NCBI RefSeq assembly: GCF_002591915.1
Contig: NZ_NIHB01000002.1
Span: 504,133-568,132 of the forward strand
Length of the DNA stretch: 64,000 bases
Source of the DNA: Marinicella litoralis
Lineage (GTDB): Bacteria; Pseudomonadota; Gammaproteobacteria; Xanthomonadales; Marinicellaceae
Direction: 5' to 3'
Both the position numbers and the translations under genes were made by a program. Of this stretch, positions 9,133 to 18,768 are shown piece after piece; the stretch's first letter is position 1; every line of letters starts with the position of its first letter. The notes under the pieces were generated by a model that was given only the letters and a program-made list of their open reading frames with translations, was not told where the DNA came from and did not search any database.

Positions 9133-9871
9133 AGAAACCACTCATTTTGGCTTTAAAAAAGTGGCCACTGAAGAAAAAGAAGCTTTGGTTGGTGAGGTAT
9201 TTACTGCCGTAGCCGCTAAATATGATTTAATGAATGACATGATGTCCGGTGGTGTTCACCGATTATGGAAAAGACATTTTGTCGCCACCAGTGGCATCCA
9301 CCAAGGTGATTTGGTACTGGATTTGGCAGGTGGTACTGGCGACATTGCGAAATTGCTGATGCCACAGATTGGCAAGCAAGGCAAAGTAATCATCGGCGAC
9401 ATCAATCAAGCCATGTTGGATGTGGGTAACGATCGCATGATTGATGCTGGCTTCATGGGACGATTTGAATGCATCCAGATGAATGCAGAAAAACTGCCCT
9501 TTGAAGACAATTCTATCGACGCCATCACCATGGCATTTGGTTTACGAAATGTCACCAACAAGCAACAAGCATTGAATGAAATGTACCGGGTGTTAAAACC
9601 CAGTGGCAAAGCGATGGTACTGGAGTTTTCTAAGGTCAACAGCAGTGTATTGAAAAAATTGTATCACTTTTATTCTTTCAAAATTTTACCTGAAATTGGG
9701 CATTTCGTTGCCAATGACCGAGACTCCTATCAATACTTAGTAGAATCCATTGAACAACACCCTGATCAAGAAACCTTGAAATCCATGTTTGAACGCGCAG
9801 GTTTGGAAATGTGTGGCTATGAAAATCTATCAGGCGGAATTGTGGCGATTCACCAAGGTTATAAATTATGA
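9125..9871 (+). CDS. ubiE: Ubiquinone/menaquinone C-methyltransferase UbiE
   Basis: The start at 9125 (ATG, overlapping the upstream stop) gives MTEETTHFGFKKVA, which aligns with the E. coli UbiE N-terminus; an in-frame ATG at 9092 would lie deep in the preceding gene. The protein (248 aa) has the family signatures YDLMNDMMSGGVHRLWK and the SAM-binding LDLAGGTGDIA, and ends GGIVAIHQGYKL as expected. UbiE methylates the benzoquinol or naphthoquinol ring with S-adenosylmethionine. It overlaps ubiJ by 4 bp (ATGA), the first step of a translationally coupled ubiE-ubiJ-ubiB set. Confidence 0.97.
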   Translation: MTEETTHFGFKKVATEEKEALVGEVFTAVAAKYDLMNDMMSGGVHRLWKRHFVATSGIHQGDLVLDLAGGTGDIAKLLMPQIGKQGKVIIGDINQAMLDVGNDRMIDAGFMGRFECIQMNAEKLPFEDNSIDAITMAFGLRNVTNKQQALNEMYRVLKPSGKAMVLEFSKVNSSVLKKLYHFYSFKILPEIGHFVANDRDSYQYLVESIEQHPDQETLKSMFERAGLEMCGYENLSGGIVAIHQGYKL

Positions 9872-10476
9872 CGACAAGCAATGACTCCCTTTTGTCACGA
9901 ATCATGACTTCGGCGATTCAAAAGTTGATTCAATACGATCAAACTGCCATTAAAAAATTAAAACCATTGGCTGGCAAAAATGTGAAAATCATTATCCAGC
10001 CGATCAATCAATCCATCGTCTTGATGCTCAAGGAAGACACCATAGCAATCAGCACCAATGACGACATCGAGGTACACACCACCATCACTGGCAAGCCCTC
10101 CTCATTGTTTGCCATGAGCACCAACCAACACATTCCTGGTCTAGACGGCGTCACCATCAATGGCGATGCCACCACTGGGCAGTTTGTGGCAGACTTTCTG
10201 AAACAGCTGAGCCCAGATTGGGAAGAAGCCTGGTGTGACTTATTGGGTGAAGTTCCTGGTTACCACGTTGCCAGCATTTTAAAAGGTTTGACCACTGCTG
10301 GTAAAAGTTTTGCCAACAGCATCAAAAACAGCAGCAAAGAGTATTTGCTGGAAGAAAATCGAGAGCTGGTTTCACCGGCTGAAATGGATGCATTTTTAGA
10401 TCAGGTGGATGACCTCAGTGCAGATGTAACCCATTTAGAAAGAAAAATACGCGAAATTCAAAAACGCAAAGTATGA
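9868..10476 (+). CDS. ubiJ: Ubiquinone biosynthesis accessory factor UbiJ
   Basis: 202 residues with an N-terminal SCP2-like lipid-binding domain (about 15-110; includes GDATTGQFVADFL) and a C-terminal coiled coil (EMDAFLDQVDDLSADVTHLERKI). Position between ubiE and ubiB, with 4-bp overlaps on both sides, matches the classical gammaproteobacterial order. In E. coli UbiJ, with UbiK, organises the soluble Ubi metabolon and presents the hydrophobic intermediates. Sequence conservation of this family is low, so context carries much of the call. Confidence 0.92.
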   Translation: MTTSNDSLLSRIMTSAIQKLIQYDQTAIKKLKPLAGKNVKIIIQPINQSIVLMLKEDTIAISTNDDIEVHTTITGKPSSLFAMSTNQHIPGLDGVTINGDATTGQFVADFLKQLSPDWEEAWCDLLGEVPGYHVASILKGLTTAGKSFANSIKNSSKEYLLEENRELVSPAEMDAFLDQVDDLSADVTHLERKIREIQKRKV

Positions 10477-12107
10477 ATATATTCCGACTGCTTAAAATCA
10501 CCCACACCCTGGCTGCTTATCGGGTCACCAACCTCATTCCTGCCAAAGGGATTCATTTTTTCAGCATGATTAACCTCTTGTCACCATTGGGTAAAAAAGG
10601 GCTGAAGCAGATGACTGATGGCCAAAGGGTGCGAGGTGCACTTGAATCCTTGGGACCCATTTTTATTAAACTGGGCCAAACATTATCCACCCGCCCAGAT
10701 TTAATTCCCGTGGGCATTGCCCAAGCATTGGAAAAATTACAAGACGATGTAGAGCCCATCAGTTGGGAACAAGCCAAAAGTGTGGTTCAAGCTCAATTAC
10801 CCAGGAACCTGTTGGATGACTTTGCTCATGTGGACGAACAGCCTTTGGCTTCAGCATCCATTGCACAAGTACATGCTGCCACTTTAAAAAATGGCGCCGA
10901 CGTGGTGATCAAAGTATTGCGGCCTGGTATCGGCAAAAAAATCAAACGTGACATTGAACTGATGCAAGCTGTGGCCGCTTTGGCCAAAAAACACCTGAAT
11001 CCTGGCGTCCAAGTTGATCCCACTGAAATTGTTGCTGAATTTGAAAAAACCATTTATGACGAACTGGATTTACAACGAGAAGCTGCCAATGCATCGGTCT
11101 TAAGGAAAAATTTCAAAAATTCGAAAGACATCTATATACCAGCCATTCATTGGGACTATTGCAAAGAACAAGTCATGGTTCAAGAACGCATCCATGGCAT
11201 TTCAATCAAAGATTTTGCTGGCCTTAAAGCCGCCAACATCAATTTTGAAAAATTAGCTGAGAAAGGCATCAAGATTTTTTACACCCAGGTCTTCAGGGAT
11301 AATTTTTTCCATGCAGACATGCACCCTGGCAACATTTTCATCAGCAAAGAAAATCCAGAAGACCCACAAATCATGTTATTGGACTTTGGTATCTGTGGCT
11401 CCCTACCCAAAGGTCATCGGGTTGATTTAGCCAATAACTTCATGGCTTTTTTCAACCAAGATTACCGCCGTGTGGCTGAATTACACATTGAGGCTGGTTG
11501 GGTACCTGCTGATACCAACCTGGAAGATTTGGAATCGGCCACAAGAACCATATGCGAGCCATATATGGCCAGACCCATTGAAGAAATTTCTTTCGGCGAG
11601 GTGATGCTTAAAACTTTTCAAATGGCCAAAAGGTTCAAACTCATCATCCAGCCTGAATTGATACTGTTACAGAAAACCCTGTTAAACATAGAAGGCATCG
11701 GTCGGCAGTTGTACCCACAGTTGGATATCTGGCAAATTTCAGAGCCAATATTGCGTGACATCATGAAAGCCCATTATGGCCCAGAACAATCAATCAACAA
11801 AATCAAGGAAAACTTACCCAAATGGATTGAACAAGCCGCTGAAACACCGATGCTGTTACATCAATTATTGAGCCAACAAGTCAAACCATTGCCCAGACAC
11901 TTGAAAATGACCCAACAAGCAGAACAACTGGCCAAATTGAACGAAAGCAAAAAGAACCGCTATACCCTGTTAACAGTAGGCGGCTTAATCACCACTGCCC
12001 TGCTTTACAGTCTTGACGAAACCGGCACTTGGTTCAGCTGGACACCCAACTCTGCATTGATTGCAGCCACTGTAACAAGCTGGTTTTATTGGAAATCAGT
12101 CAGGTAA
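10473..12107 (+). CDS. ubiB: Atypical kinase/ATPase UbiB
   Basis: 544 residues of the ABC1/ADCK/UbiB family. Visible are the KxGQ motif (FIKLGQTLSTRPDLIP), the alanine-rich nucleotide loop (ASASIAQVHAATL), the catalytic HADMHPGNIF, and a DFG-type metal motif (LLDFGICGSLP). Two C-terminal transmembrane segments (about 498-514 and 522-540) anchor it to the inner membrane. UbiB ATPase activity supports ubiquinone assembly, possibly by extracting lipid intermediates. It overlaps ubiJ by 4 bp. No clear terminator follows in the 230 bp before the next convergent gene. Confidence 0.96.
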   Translation: MNIFRLLKITHTLAAYRVTNLIPAKGIHFFSMINLLSPLGKKGLKQMTDGQRVRGALESLGPIFIKLGQTLSTRPDLIPVGIAQALEKLQDDVEPISWEQAKSVVQAQLPRNLLDDFAHVDEQPLASASIAQVHAATLKNGADVVIKVLRPGIGKKIKRDIELMQAVAALAKKHLNPGVQVDPTEIVAEFEKTIYDELDLQREAANASVLRKNFKNSKDIYIPAIHWDYCKEQVMVQERIHGISIKDFAGLKAANINFEKLAEKGIKIFYTQVFRDNFFHADMHPGNIFISKENPEDPQIMLLDFGICGSLPKGHRVDLANNFMAFFNQDYRRVAELHIEAGWVPADTNLEDLESATRTICEPYMARPIEEISFGEVMLKTFQMAKRFKLIIQPELILLQKTLLNIEGIGRQLYPQLDIWQISEPILRDIMKAHYGPEQSINKIKENLPKWIEQAAETPMLLHQLLSQQVKPLPRHLKMTQQAEQLAKLNESKKNRYTLLTVGGLITTALLYSLDETGTWFSWTPNSALIAATVTSWFYWKSVR

Positions 12108-12338
12108 GTTTTTTATTGCGGGTATTACATGACCAGATTTACGGACACAGAGCGAATGACCATGGCATCGAACTGACACGTTTTAACTGTTGGGTACAGT
12201 TCAGTTCCTAGCAACCTCAAATGATTTGAATTACTTTTCAGCCCAAAGTATAAATTAAGCCAAATCAAACCACATAGAAATTTACCGCACTGATCATCAT
12301 CGGATTGTAATTGCGTTGTTGAACACATGAGTTAATTG

Positions 12339-13685
12339 CTATGAACTTTGATGGTTATTCATCCTAACAATCATTTTTCGACAGGCCGCTGCATGCTCGG
12401 CATATTTCGGATACTCATCAAGTGCATCTGCTAACATTGACAAGGCTGGAACCAGGTCTTTAAAATCCGGGTGTTTTTTGTGAATACCATGCAATAATTT
12501 AATCACAGTTTGGTGATCATTTTGGGCGAAACAGGCTTGAGAAATCACCCATTTCAATGGTGCTTCAGTCGCCTCAAACTCAGGCATCCTTAGTTTCAAC
12601 CTTTTGTAGCTGCTACTGATCATATCAGAACGGCCATGTGTTTCTAATAACTCAAAATATTTCGGCAGAAAAGCAGTGATGACATCTTGCTTATTGGTGG
12701 CTAACAGGAATTCAAAAAAACGTGTATTCAATAACAAGTTATCACCGTTGACCTGTAACTGTTCTTGGAACAGTTGAGTGGCTTCAACGAAGTCAGCTTC
12801 TTTGATTAAGGTAGAAATTTTTGCCATCGCAATGGCTTGGCTGCCGCGCCTTTTATTCGAACCATCTTGTAAGCGTGCACTGAATCCCAAGGCACTTTGG
12901 TATTGGAAAACCATATAACCCATCAAGTGATGCAACACAATCAAGTAATAAAATGTCACAGCATACAAAAAGACAGAATCAAGACTCGATGGTACCCATA
13001 ACACCAATTGGTAAAGTACCGCTATGGATCCTGACATGATCAAGATAAACCCTAAGATCAAGCCATAAGGCAGGCCAATTGAGTTTACCAACCTGATGAT
13101 ATTGACTGGATTTAGGGATTCAAACATATTGTCCGAAACTGCATAGTTAATGATGATGGCAGGGAATGACAGTGTCACCAACAACGCCGTCAAACCACCC
13201 ATGGCTGGACCCATATAGGTGTCGGACAAATGAACCAACAAGCCGGTGATAAACAACATCAAGATCAGCACCAACATTTTCTTGAAACCACCTTCATAAG
13301 CTTCGGTGACATCTGGCGGCTTCATGTAGCCATCGGCCGTATGACTTAAACAACTCAAGCAATATTTAAAGACCGTACCGAACAAAGCCAAATAAATCAA
13401 AAGTGGGAAAGGTAGGTAAATGGCCACCGAGCTCAAAATTGATAAGACAGTTATAAATACCAAAGATTGGGTAGCCAATGGGTATCTAAAGCTTTGTTGT
13501 AGCCGCCGCCAAAATGGTTCTATGTTTCCTGGCCCCAGCGTATCAAGCTGTCGATTGCATTGAAAACATCGTGGTACTGGGTTGTACCGAGAGTCATCTA
13601 CGCACTGATCACAACTGTTGGTTTCACAAATGGCACAAAAATAAGTGCCTGGCTCCAATGGATGGTATTTACAGGCCTGTTCCAT
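12339..13685 (-). CDS. Membrane protein with N-terminal zinc-binding (B-box-like) module and C-terminal helical repeats
   Basis: 448 residues. The first 45 hold four paired metal ligands: Cys5/His8, Cys17/Cys20, Cys25/Cys28 and Cys40/Cys43, a cross-brace layout like B-box or DUF-type zinc ribbons. Residues about 65-270 form some six transmembrane helices, resembling DUF4013-like multi-spanning proteins. The C-terminal 160 residues are helical and TPR-like (AISKI-type repeats around 285-440). The start codon overlaps the stop region of the upstream rhomboid gene by one base, so the two are coupled. The C-terminal part resembles the C-terminal part of that rhomboid. Function unknown. Confidence 0.75.
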   Translation of the reverse strand: MEQACKYHPLEPGTYFCAICETNSCDQCVDDSRYNPVPRCFQCNRQLDTLGPGNIEPFWRRLQQSFRYPLATQSLVFITVLSILSSVAIYLPFPLLIYLALFGTVFKYCLSCLSHTADGYMKPPDVTEAYEGGFKKMLVLILMLFITGLLVHLSDTYMGPAMGGLTALLVTLSFPAIIINYAVSDNMFESLNPVNIIRLVNSIGLPYGLILGFILIMSGSIAVLYQLVLWVPSSLDSVFLYAVTFYYLIVLHHLMGYMVFQYQSALGFSARLQDGSNKRRGSQAIAMAKISTLIKEADFVEATQLFQEQLQVNGDNLLLNTRFFEFLLATNKQDVITAFLPKYFELLETHGRSDMISSSYKRLKLRMPEFEATEAPLKWVISQACFAQNDHQTVIKLLHGIHKKHPDFKDLVPALSMLADALDEYPKYAEHAAACRKMIVRMNNHQSS

Positions 13686-15106
13686 CAGCTCAACTCCTTG
13701 GCAAGATTCATGTACTTTTCAGTTTCGAGTCGATTATCAAGTTGTTTGAATACCGATGAAATTTTCTTCGCCAACACATTCAATGAATGGTGCTTGTTTT
13801 CCGCTTGGTACATTTGTTCAAACAAATATATCGCATGTTCTATGTATTCTGGAACTGTGATGAAATGCCATGCCAACTTGTATTGGGCCTCAGTCTCAAG
13901 CTGCTTATCACCCTTAGACAGTCCTTGCCAAACCTTTTCAATTTTCGACACTTGTTGCTTGTTGGGTCGTGAACCATTGATGATTTGATTGAAGTAACTT
14001 TGTGCTTGTTCAGGCTTCACAGCACGCAATAATTTATATTTTAAAATCTTCAAGTTAAAATCTGCACCAAATGCAGCAATGTGTTCGTCCAATTGATTCA
14101 AAGCTGAATCAAATTTAAATTTATCCATGCTTTGATACAATTCTTGTAGACTCAACTGTACTGGTGTGGCCGTTTGATCTTGTTCGATGTATTCATGATT
14201 CAAGGTTTCAGGTTTGCGCCAAACCACCAAGCCAATCAACACAGCACCCGTCACAAAGCCACCGACATGCGCCATAAAAGCCACATTGGCTTCTGGTTGT
14301 GTCCACAGCGATATCAATTCATTACCAATGTAAAAGGGCAAAATAAACAATGCCGGTGCACGAAAATATCCCACAAACACAAAAAACCAATAGAAGAATT
14401 CTATTTTTCTCAACCTAAAGATACCCAAGTACATCGCCATCACACCTGAAACCGCACCCGATGCCCCGATCAATGGGGTGCTGCTGTTCAAGTCCATCAA
14501 AGCTTGCGCCAAACCACCGCCAACACCGGTCAGAAGATAGAACAGTATGAACTTTTTGTGACCCAGACTGGCTTCAACGGCAAAACCACAAATGATCAGA
14601 AAAAACATATTGCCAATCAAGTGCATCGTGCCACCATGGAGAAATTGGTGGGTGATCAGTGAAGTAATTTGGATGTCATTGGCAATCAGGCCGTGTTTTT
14701 TATAACTGACTTCAAACATCAATTCATGCATGTGCTCGCGTTGATACAACCAATACTCGTGGTAGCCTGGTTCGAATAGTTCCTCACCATGTTCCGACAT
14801 GTAGACATAAAAGGGCTCATCTTGCAGGATAAAAGCCGCAGCATATCCGTTGTTTCTCATGCGCTCCATTTCTTTAAACAAAGCTATTTTTTCAGCATCA
14901 CCACCCTGTTCAAGAAAGTCGCGATAATGAGGCAACTCTTTTTGGTAAATGCCCTCACCCACATAGATTCTGAGGGCTTCTTCAAAATGATCAGAGTCAC
15001 CTGTTTGGTAAGCATAAAAGACCAAAACATTGATAATCACAATAACAAACAACGCAAGCGGTGCATTTTGCCAATCAAAACGCTTTTCTGTAGGGACAAT
15101 AATCAT
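13685..15106 (-). CDS. Rhomboid-family intramembrane serine protease with C-terminal TPR-like extension
   Basis: 473 residues. The rhomboid core spans about 145-300: HQFLHGGTMHLIGNMFF (with the HxxxN oxyanion Asn166), the nucleophile motif GASGAVSG (Ser216) and the catalytic His280 in AFMAHVGGF. An unusual hydrophilic domain of about 110 residues (35-145) is inserted between transmembrane helix 1 and the core, acting as a large L1-type region. Residues 310-473 are soluble helices resembling tetratricopeptide repeats. Both catalytic residues are present, so the protein should be active. It heads a two-gene unit with the zinc-ribbon membrane protein. Substrate unknown. Confidence 0.9.
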   Translation of the reverse strand: MIIVPTEKRFDWQNAPLALFVIVIINVLVFYAYQTGDSDHFEEALRIYVGEGIYQKELPHYRDFLEQGGDAEKIALFKEMERMRNNGYAAAFILQDEPFYVYMSEHGEELFEPGYHEYWLYQREHMHELMFEVSYKKHGLIANDIQITSLITHQFLHGGTMHLIGNMFFLIICGFAVEASLGHKKFILFYLLTGVGGGLAQALMDLNSSTPLIGASGAVSGVMAMYLGIFRLRKIEFFYWFFVFVGYFRAPALFILPFYIGNELISLWTQPEANVAFMAHVGGFVTGAVLIGLVVWRKPETLNHEYIEQDQTATPVQLSLQELYQSMDKFKFDSALNQLDEHIAAFGADFNLKILKYKLLRAVKPEQAQSYFNQIINGSRPNKQQVSKIEKVWQGLSKGDKQLETEAQYKLAWHFITVPEYIEHAIYLFEQMYQAENKHHSLNVLAKKISSVFKQLDNRLETEKYMNLAKELS

Positions 15107-15258
15107 GGCTGAATCATGGCTGTAGGCTGAAGTGCCTTAAGTTTAACTGAGACCTTAATCTGATTCAAATGTTTGCGCTTCTGTGCCAAACAATGACACA
15201 TTAACTGATGACACCACTTAAACTCTTGACATCAATCAAGGTCAGCTTGGTTTCTAGT

Positions 15259-15267
15259 TGTTATAAT
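15259..15267 (+). promoter_or_regulatory. Putative extended -10 promoter of the universal stress gene
   Basis: TGTTATAAT (TGn followed by a consensus TATAAT) 29 bp before the ATG at 15296. No -35 at the right distance; the TTGACA at 15226 is too far upstream (30-bp spacer). Confidence 0.45.
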
Positions 15268-15295
15268 AAACGGCATTGAAACTGTGGAATTTATC

Positions 15296-15736
15296 ATGTC
15301 TTTGTACCAAAACACCCTCGTGGCCATCGATCCCTGTGCGGATTCAGATGATTTGATTCGTAAGGCCATTGCGATAACCGATGAAAAGGCCCACATCACC
15401 TTAATTCATGTGATGGAAATCATGTGTGCATTACCCACAGCGCCTTATGCACCCGTTGTGATAGACACCAGTCAAATCGAATCACAAGTCAAAGCAGCCG
15501 CAGTCAACCATTTAAAAGACTTGATTGCAAAACATCAATTGACCGAGGGTTCCTACCAAATTCTTTCGGGCAGTACCGCCGCTGAAATTAAAAAACATGC
15601 CGAAGAACAACAAAGTGATGCCATTGTCATTGGATCGCATGGCCGACATGGGTTCGGTTTGTTATTGGGCTCGACATCAAGCGGTGTCATCCATGGCTGC
15701 GGTTGTGATGTGTTGGTGGTGCGTCTTAAAACATGA
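15296..15736 (+). CDS. Universal stress protein A family
   Basis: 146 residues from the ATG at 15296 (a GTG four codons earlier at 15284 is less likely because it is closer to the promoter). The UspA fold is shown by the start YQNTLVAIDP, the central HITLIHVMEI strand and the C-terminal ATP-binding motif GSHGRHGFGLLLGSTSSGV, close to the G-2x-G-9x-G-(S/T) signature. Such single-domain proteins bind ATP or are dimeric stress-survival factors. Upstream TGTTATAAT box. The gene stands alone. Confidence 0.9.
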   Translation: MSLYQNTLVAIDPCADSDDLIRKAIAITDEKAHITLIHVMEIMCALPTAPYAPVVIDTSQIESQVKAAAVNHLKDLIAKHQLTEGSYQILSGSTAAEIKKHAEEQQSDAIVIGSHGRHGFGLLLGSTSSGVIHGCGCDVLVVRLKT

Positions 15737-15819
15737 TATTTGGCTGAACCATGGCACAGTGGGCATTGGTCATATTTTCAGGTAGAATGTAGCCTCTTTA
15801 ATCAGTAATCCAATCAGCT

Positions 15820-16578
15820 TTGACAGCCATTAAAATTGCCAGTTATAACATCCATCGTGCCATTGGTATAGATCGCAAGTTTGCCCCCAATCGGATTGTT
15901 AAAATCCTTGAAGCTTTGGATGCCGATATTGTGCTCCTACAAGAAGTCGACGAAGGAGTCCCCAGGTCCAATGAACTCAATCTGGCGGAGGTACTGGCCA
16001 CTGAATGTGATTACCCCTATTTCGCCCTCAGTCACAATGTGACTTTGAAAAAAGGCCAATACGGCAATGCCACATTAAGTCGATTCCCCATCATCAAACA
16101 AAGTAACATTGACTTAACCATCGATGGCAAAAAAAAGCGTGGCTGTCAACACACCACCATCCAAATCAGCGAATCCAAAACCGATTACCAATTTTTAGAA
16201 GTGTTTAATTTACATTTAGGACTTTCTGCCAAAGAACGTCAGAAACAAGCAGGCAAATTGTTTAAATCAAAGGAATTCACTAAAATTAACAGTCAGCAGC
16301 CTTGTGTCATTGGTGGTGATTTCAATGACTGGCGCTCCATGTTGCGGGCTTTGTTTATCATTGGCAAAGACTTTCAATGCGCCACCGACAGAACCACTTT
16401 AAGGGGCAATGAAACCGCCCTAAAAACATTCCCTTCGTTTGCGCCTCGCGGCGGCTTGGATCGAATTTATTACCGAGGGAAAATGACTTGTCACCACATC
16501 AGTACGACCAAAATGAACCTGGCCAAGGTGGCCAGTGATCATTTACCTGTATTGGGTTTATTTGAGGTCGAAAAATAA
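15820..16578 (+). CDS. Endonuclease/exonuclease/phosphatase family protein
   Basis: 252 residues starting from TTG at 15820 (no closer ATG exists; the fold begins at once with IKIASYNIHRAIG). Active-site motifs of the EEP superfamily are visible: SYNIHR (Asn), LLQEVDEG (metal-binding Glu), LHLGLS, GGDFNDW (Asp/Asn) and the terminal SDHLPVLG (Asp-His). The closest bacterial relatives are YbhP/YafD-like proteins of unknown substrate; DNA, RNA, phosphoinositide or sphingomyelin-type substrates are all possible. No signal peptide. Stands between uspA-like and msrA genes. Confidence 0.85.
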   Translation: MTAIKIASYNIHRAIGIDRKFAPNRIVKILEALDADIVLLQEVDEGVPRSNELNLAEVLATECDYPYFALSHNVTLKKGQYGNATLSRFPIIKQSNIDLTIDGKKKRGCQHTTIQISESKTDYQFLEVFNLHLGLSAKERQKQAGKLFKSKEFTKINSQQPCVIGGDFNDWRSMLRALFIIGKDFQCATDRTTLRGNETALKTFPSFAPRGGLDRIYYRGKMTCHHISTTKMNLAKVASDHLPVLGLFEVEK

Positions 16579-16612
16579 TCAGTCCGATTGGCATTAATTA
16601 ATCGAATATCAC

Positions 16613-16640
16613 TTTAAATGGTCTTGGCTGACCCTATAAT
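16613..16640 (+). promoter_or_regulatory. Putative promoter of msrA
   Basis: TTTAAA, 16-bp spacer, TATAAT (16635-16640), 34 bp before the ATG chosen for msrA. Its position inside the longest open frame argues against the earlier ATG at 16618. Confidence 0.45.
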
Positions 16641-16674
16641 ACCCTTTATTATTTATCACTGTTGGATGCAATTT

Positions 16675-17175
16675 ATGAGCAAAGAAATCGCAATATTAGC
16701 TGGAGGCTGTTTTTGGGGCATGCAAGACTTGATTCGGAAAATGGGTGGAGTCACATCAACACGCGTTGGATACACCGGTGGTGATGTAGAAAATGCCACT
16801 TATCGCAACCATGGCAGTCATGCCGAAGCGATTGAAATAGAATTTGACAATGAGGTCATAAGTTACCGTGAGATATTGGCTTTTTTCTTCCAAATCCACG
16901 ATCCAACAACGGTAGACAGACAAGGCAATGATTTGGGTGAGTCATATCGTTCTGAAATTTTCTACACCCATGATGCACAAAAAACGATGGCAGAAAAAAC
17001 CATAAAAGACGTTGATGCATCTGGATTATGGCCAGGTAAAGTGGTGACAAAAATTTCCGCGGCTGGCGACTTCTGGGAAGCAGAACCGGAACACCAAGAT
17101 TATTTGGAAAGACTGCCCAATGGTTATACCTGTCATTTTGCCCGACCTGACTGGGTTTTACCCAGTATAGATTGA
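16675..17175 (+). CDS. msrA: Peptide-methionine (S)-S-oxide reductase MsrA
   Basis: 166 residues from ATG 16675. The catalytic motif GGCFWG (nucleophile Cys) appears right after the start, followed by [12 protein letters not shown], the Glu/Tyr-containing [10 protein letters not shown], and the [19 protein letters not shown] segment. MsrA reduces the S-epimer of methionine sulfoxide in free and protein-bound methionine. No recycling Cys pair is seen near the C-terminus (it ends [10 protein letters not shown]), so thiol regeneration likely differs from the three-Cys E. coli enzyme. Precedes truD by 43 bp on the same strand. Confidence 0.95.
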   Translation: MSKEIAILAGGCFWGMQDLIRKMGGVTSTRVGYTGGDVENATYRNHGSHAEAIEIEFDNEVISYREILAFFFQIHDPTTVDRQGNDLGESYRSEIFYTHDAQKTMAEKTIKDVDASGLWPGKVVTKISAAGDFWEAEPEHQDYLERLPNGYTCHFARPDWVLPSID

Positions 17176-17218
17176 TGTCAATGACAGCCCCTAGCCACAT
17201 TCATCAATCACCACAACA

Positions 17219-18259
17219 ATGAACCAGACCTTTGATGCACTGTTTCCAACTTTAAATACTGTATCAGCACACGGTCTTATACGCCAAGCACCTGAAGATT
17301 TTATGGTGTTTGAACACAATGAACTCAATTTCACCGAAAGTGGTGAACATTTATGGTTAAAAGTTGAAAAAGTAAATTGTAATACTGCTTGGGTAGCCAC
17401 ACAAATATCAAGTGCTTGTAAAGTACCAGCCAGACAAGTGGGCTTTGCTGGTCTCAAAGACCGGCATGCCATCACCCAACAATGGTTCAGTGTTCAATTG
17501 CCTAAAATCAGTGATTTGGCTGTCATTCAAGCCAAGTTACCTGCTGAAGTAAAAATCATTGAATGTCATTGGCACAAAAGTAAAATCAAAACCGGATTTC
17601 TGACCTATAATGAATTCAAATTACGTGTCAGAGGAATTTCCTCAGGTCAAAATCAAATAGAAGAAAACATTGAAGCCGTTCAATTGCAGGGTGTTCCCAA
17701 TTATTTTGGGCCACAAAGGTTTGGCCATGACATGAACAACATCGAACAAGCCAAAGATTGGTTTGCAGGGAAAATCAAAGTCAACAATAAAAACCTGCGC
17801 GGCTTGCTCATTTCCACGGCTCGCAGCCACATATTCAACTTGATTGTCGCCCACCGAATTAACAACCAAACTTGGCATCAAGTCATCCCCGGTGATGTCT
17901 TACAATTGAATGCAAGTCATTCTTGGTTTCCAGCACATGAGGCAACCACAGATGAGCTTGCAAGACGCCTGAGTGCTTTTGACCTACACATCACTGCGGC
18001 CATGTGGGGCGAGGATCCTGTACAAAGTACCGACCAGTGTGCCGCTATTGAAAATCAGATTGCCAAAACTCAAGCTGACTATCAAGCGGGATTCACCACC
18101 CACCGAGTCAAACAAGACCGACGTGCCATCCGCATCCACCCCAAGGAAATGACCCATCAATGGGATGGCAATGACCTGCTGATTGGCTTTAAACTTCAAG
18201 CAGGTGCCTATGCCACCAGCATCCTACGAGAAGTACTACAAATAGCACACGATTTTTAA
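17219..18259 (+). CDS. truD: tRNA pseudouridine(13) synthase TruD
   Basis: 346 residues. The N-terminal part shows APEDFMVFE (RNA-binding entry motif) and the catalytic stretch VGFAGLKDRHAITQQWFSV, in which the Asp of KDR is the nucleophile of TruD-type synthases. NYFGPQRFG is the second conserved motif, followed by the TRUD-specific insertion domain and the end LQAGAYATSILREVL. The enzyme converts U13 of tRNA-Glu to pseudouridine. In many gammaproteobacteria truD sits next to surE and ispF; here surE-pcm is 15 kb away. Confidence 0.96.
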   Translation: MNQTFDALFPTLNTVSAHGLIRQAPEDFMVFEHNELNFTESGEHLWLKVEKVNCNTAWVATQISSACKVPARQVGFAGLKDRHAITQQWFSVQLPKISDLAVIQAKLPAEVKIIECHWHKSKIKTGFLTYNEFKLRVRGISSGQNQIEENIEAVQLQGVPNYFGPQRFGHDMNNIEQAKDWFAGKIKVNNKNLRGLLISTARSHIFNLIVAHRINNQTWHQVIPGDVLQLNASHSWFPAHEATTDELARRLSAFDLHITAAMWGEDPVQSTDQCAAIENQIAKTQADYQAGFTTHRVKQDRRAIRIHPKEMTHQWDGNDLLIGFKLQAGAYATSILREVLQIAHDF

Positions 18260-18393
18260 GCCGTAAACGCAAATATAATTGGCTAATTTTTGATTTATAG
18301 GTTACCTTCCGCAATTGATTCATAGCAACATTTTCATGTGCCTTTCACGGGCAGTCTGTTATGGTCAAAACACATTTTTTAGCGGAGAAAAAA

Positions 18394-18768
18394 ATGCAGT
18401 TAAAATTGATTTTACCCTTGGCATTTGCCATGACAACCATCACGCTACCAGCCTTTGCTGACCGTGATGCCAGTAACAAAGCCATCAACCAAGCCAAAGT
18501 CTTGATTGAATCGGCAGAAAGAAACGGTGCTTCTATGCACGCCTCTTTTTTACTTAAATCATCACGTGATAATTTAAATAAAGCGATGATGCAATTGGAT
18601 AAAAGGGATTGGGTCGAAGCAGAAGTTTCTGCCAAGATGGCTCAGCGTGATGCCGAAGTTGCCGATGCCAAATCACAAGCTGCCAAAGCAGAAAAATCTT
18701 ACACTGATTTAAAAGCTTCGGTAGATATTCTGAAAGCAGAATTGGACAGAAAAAGGAGCATGCAATGA
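18394..18768 (+). CDS. Small periplasmic DUF4398-type helical protein
   Basis: 124 residues from ATG 18394, chosen because GGAG lies 8 bp upstream; an in-frame ATG at 18361 lacks such a site. A signal peptide (LILPLAFAMTTITLPAFA) is followed by a helical, Lys/Ala-rich chain with ASNKAINQAKVLIESAERNGA, matching the DUF4398 pattern. The last third is coiled coil. Its stop overlaps the start of the OmpA-type lipoprotein by 4 bp (ATGA), so both are made together and probably act together in the envelope. Biochemical role unknown. Confidence 0.82.
   Translation: MQLKLILPLAFAMTTITLPAFADRDASNKAINQAKVLIESAERNGASMHASFLLKSSRDNLNKAMMQLDKRDWVEAEVSAKMAQRDAEVADAKSQAAKAEKSYTDLKASVDILKAELDRKRSMQ

Noticed and set aside
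12029-12328. Two short frames after ubiB
   Set aside because: One overlaps the ubiB end, the other has no start signal; the gap shows only a weak AACTG-CAGTT hairpin.
15226-15231. TTGACA as a -35 for the universal stress gene
   Set aside because: 30 bp from the TATAAT, too far for a normal promoter.
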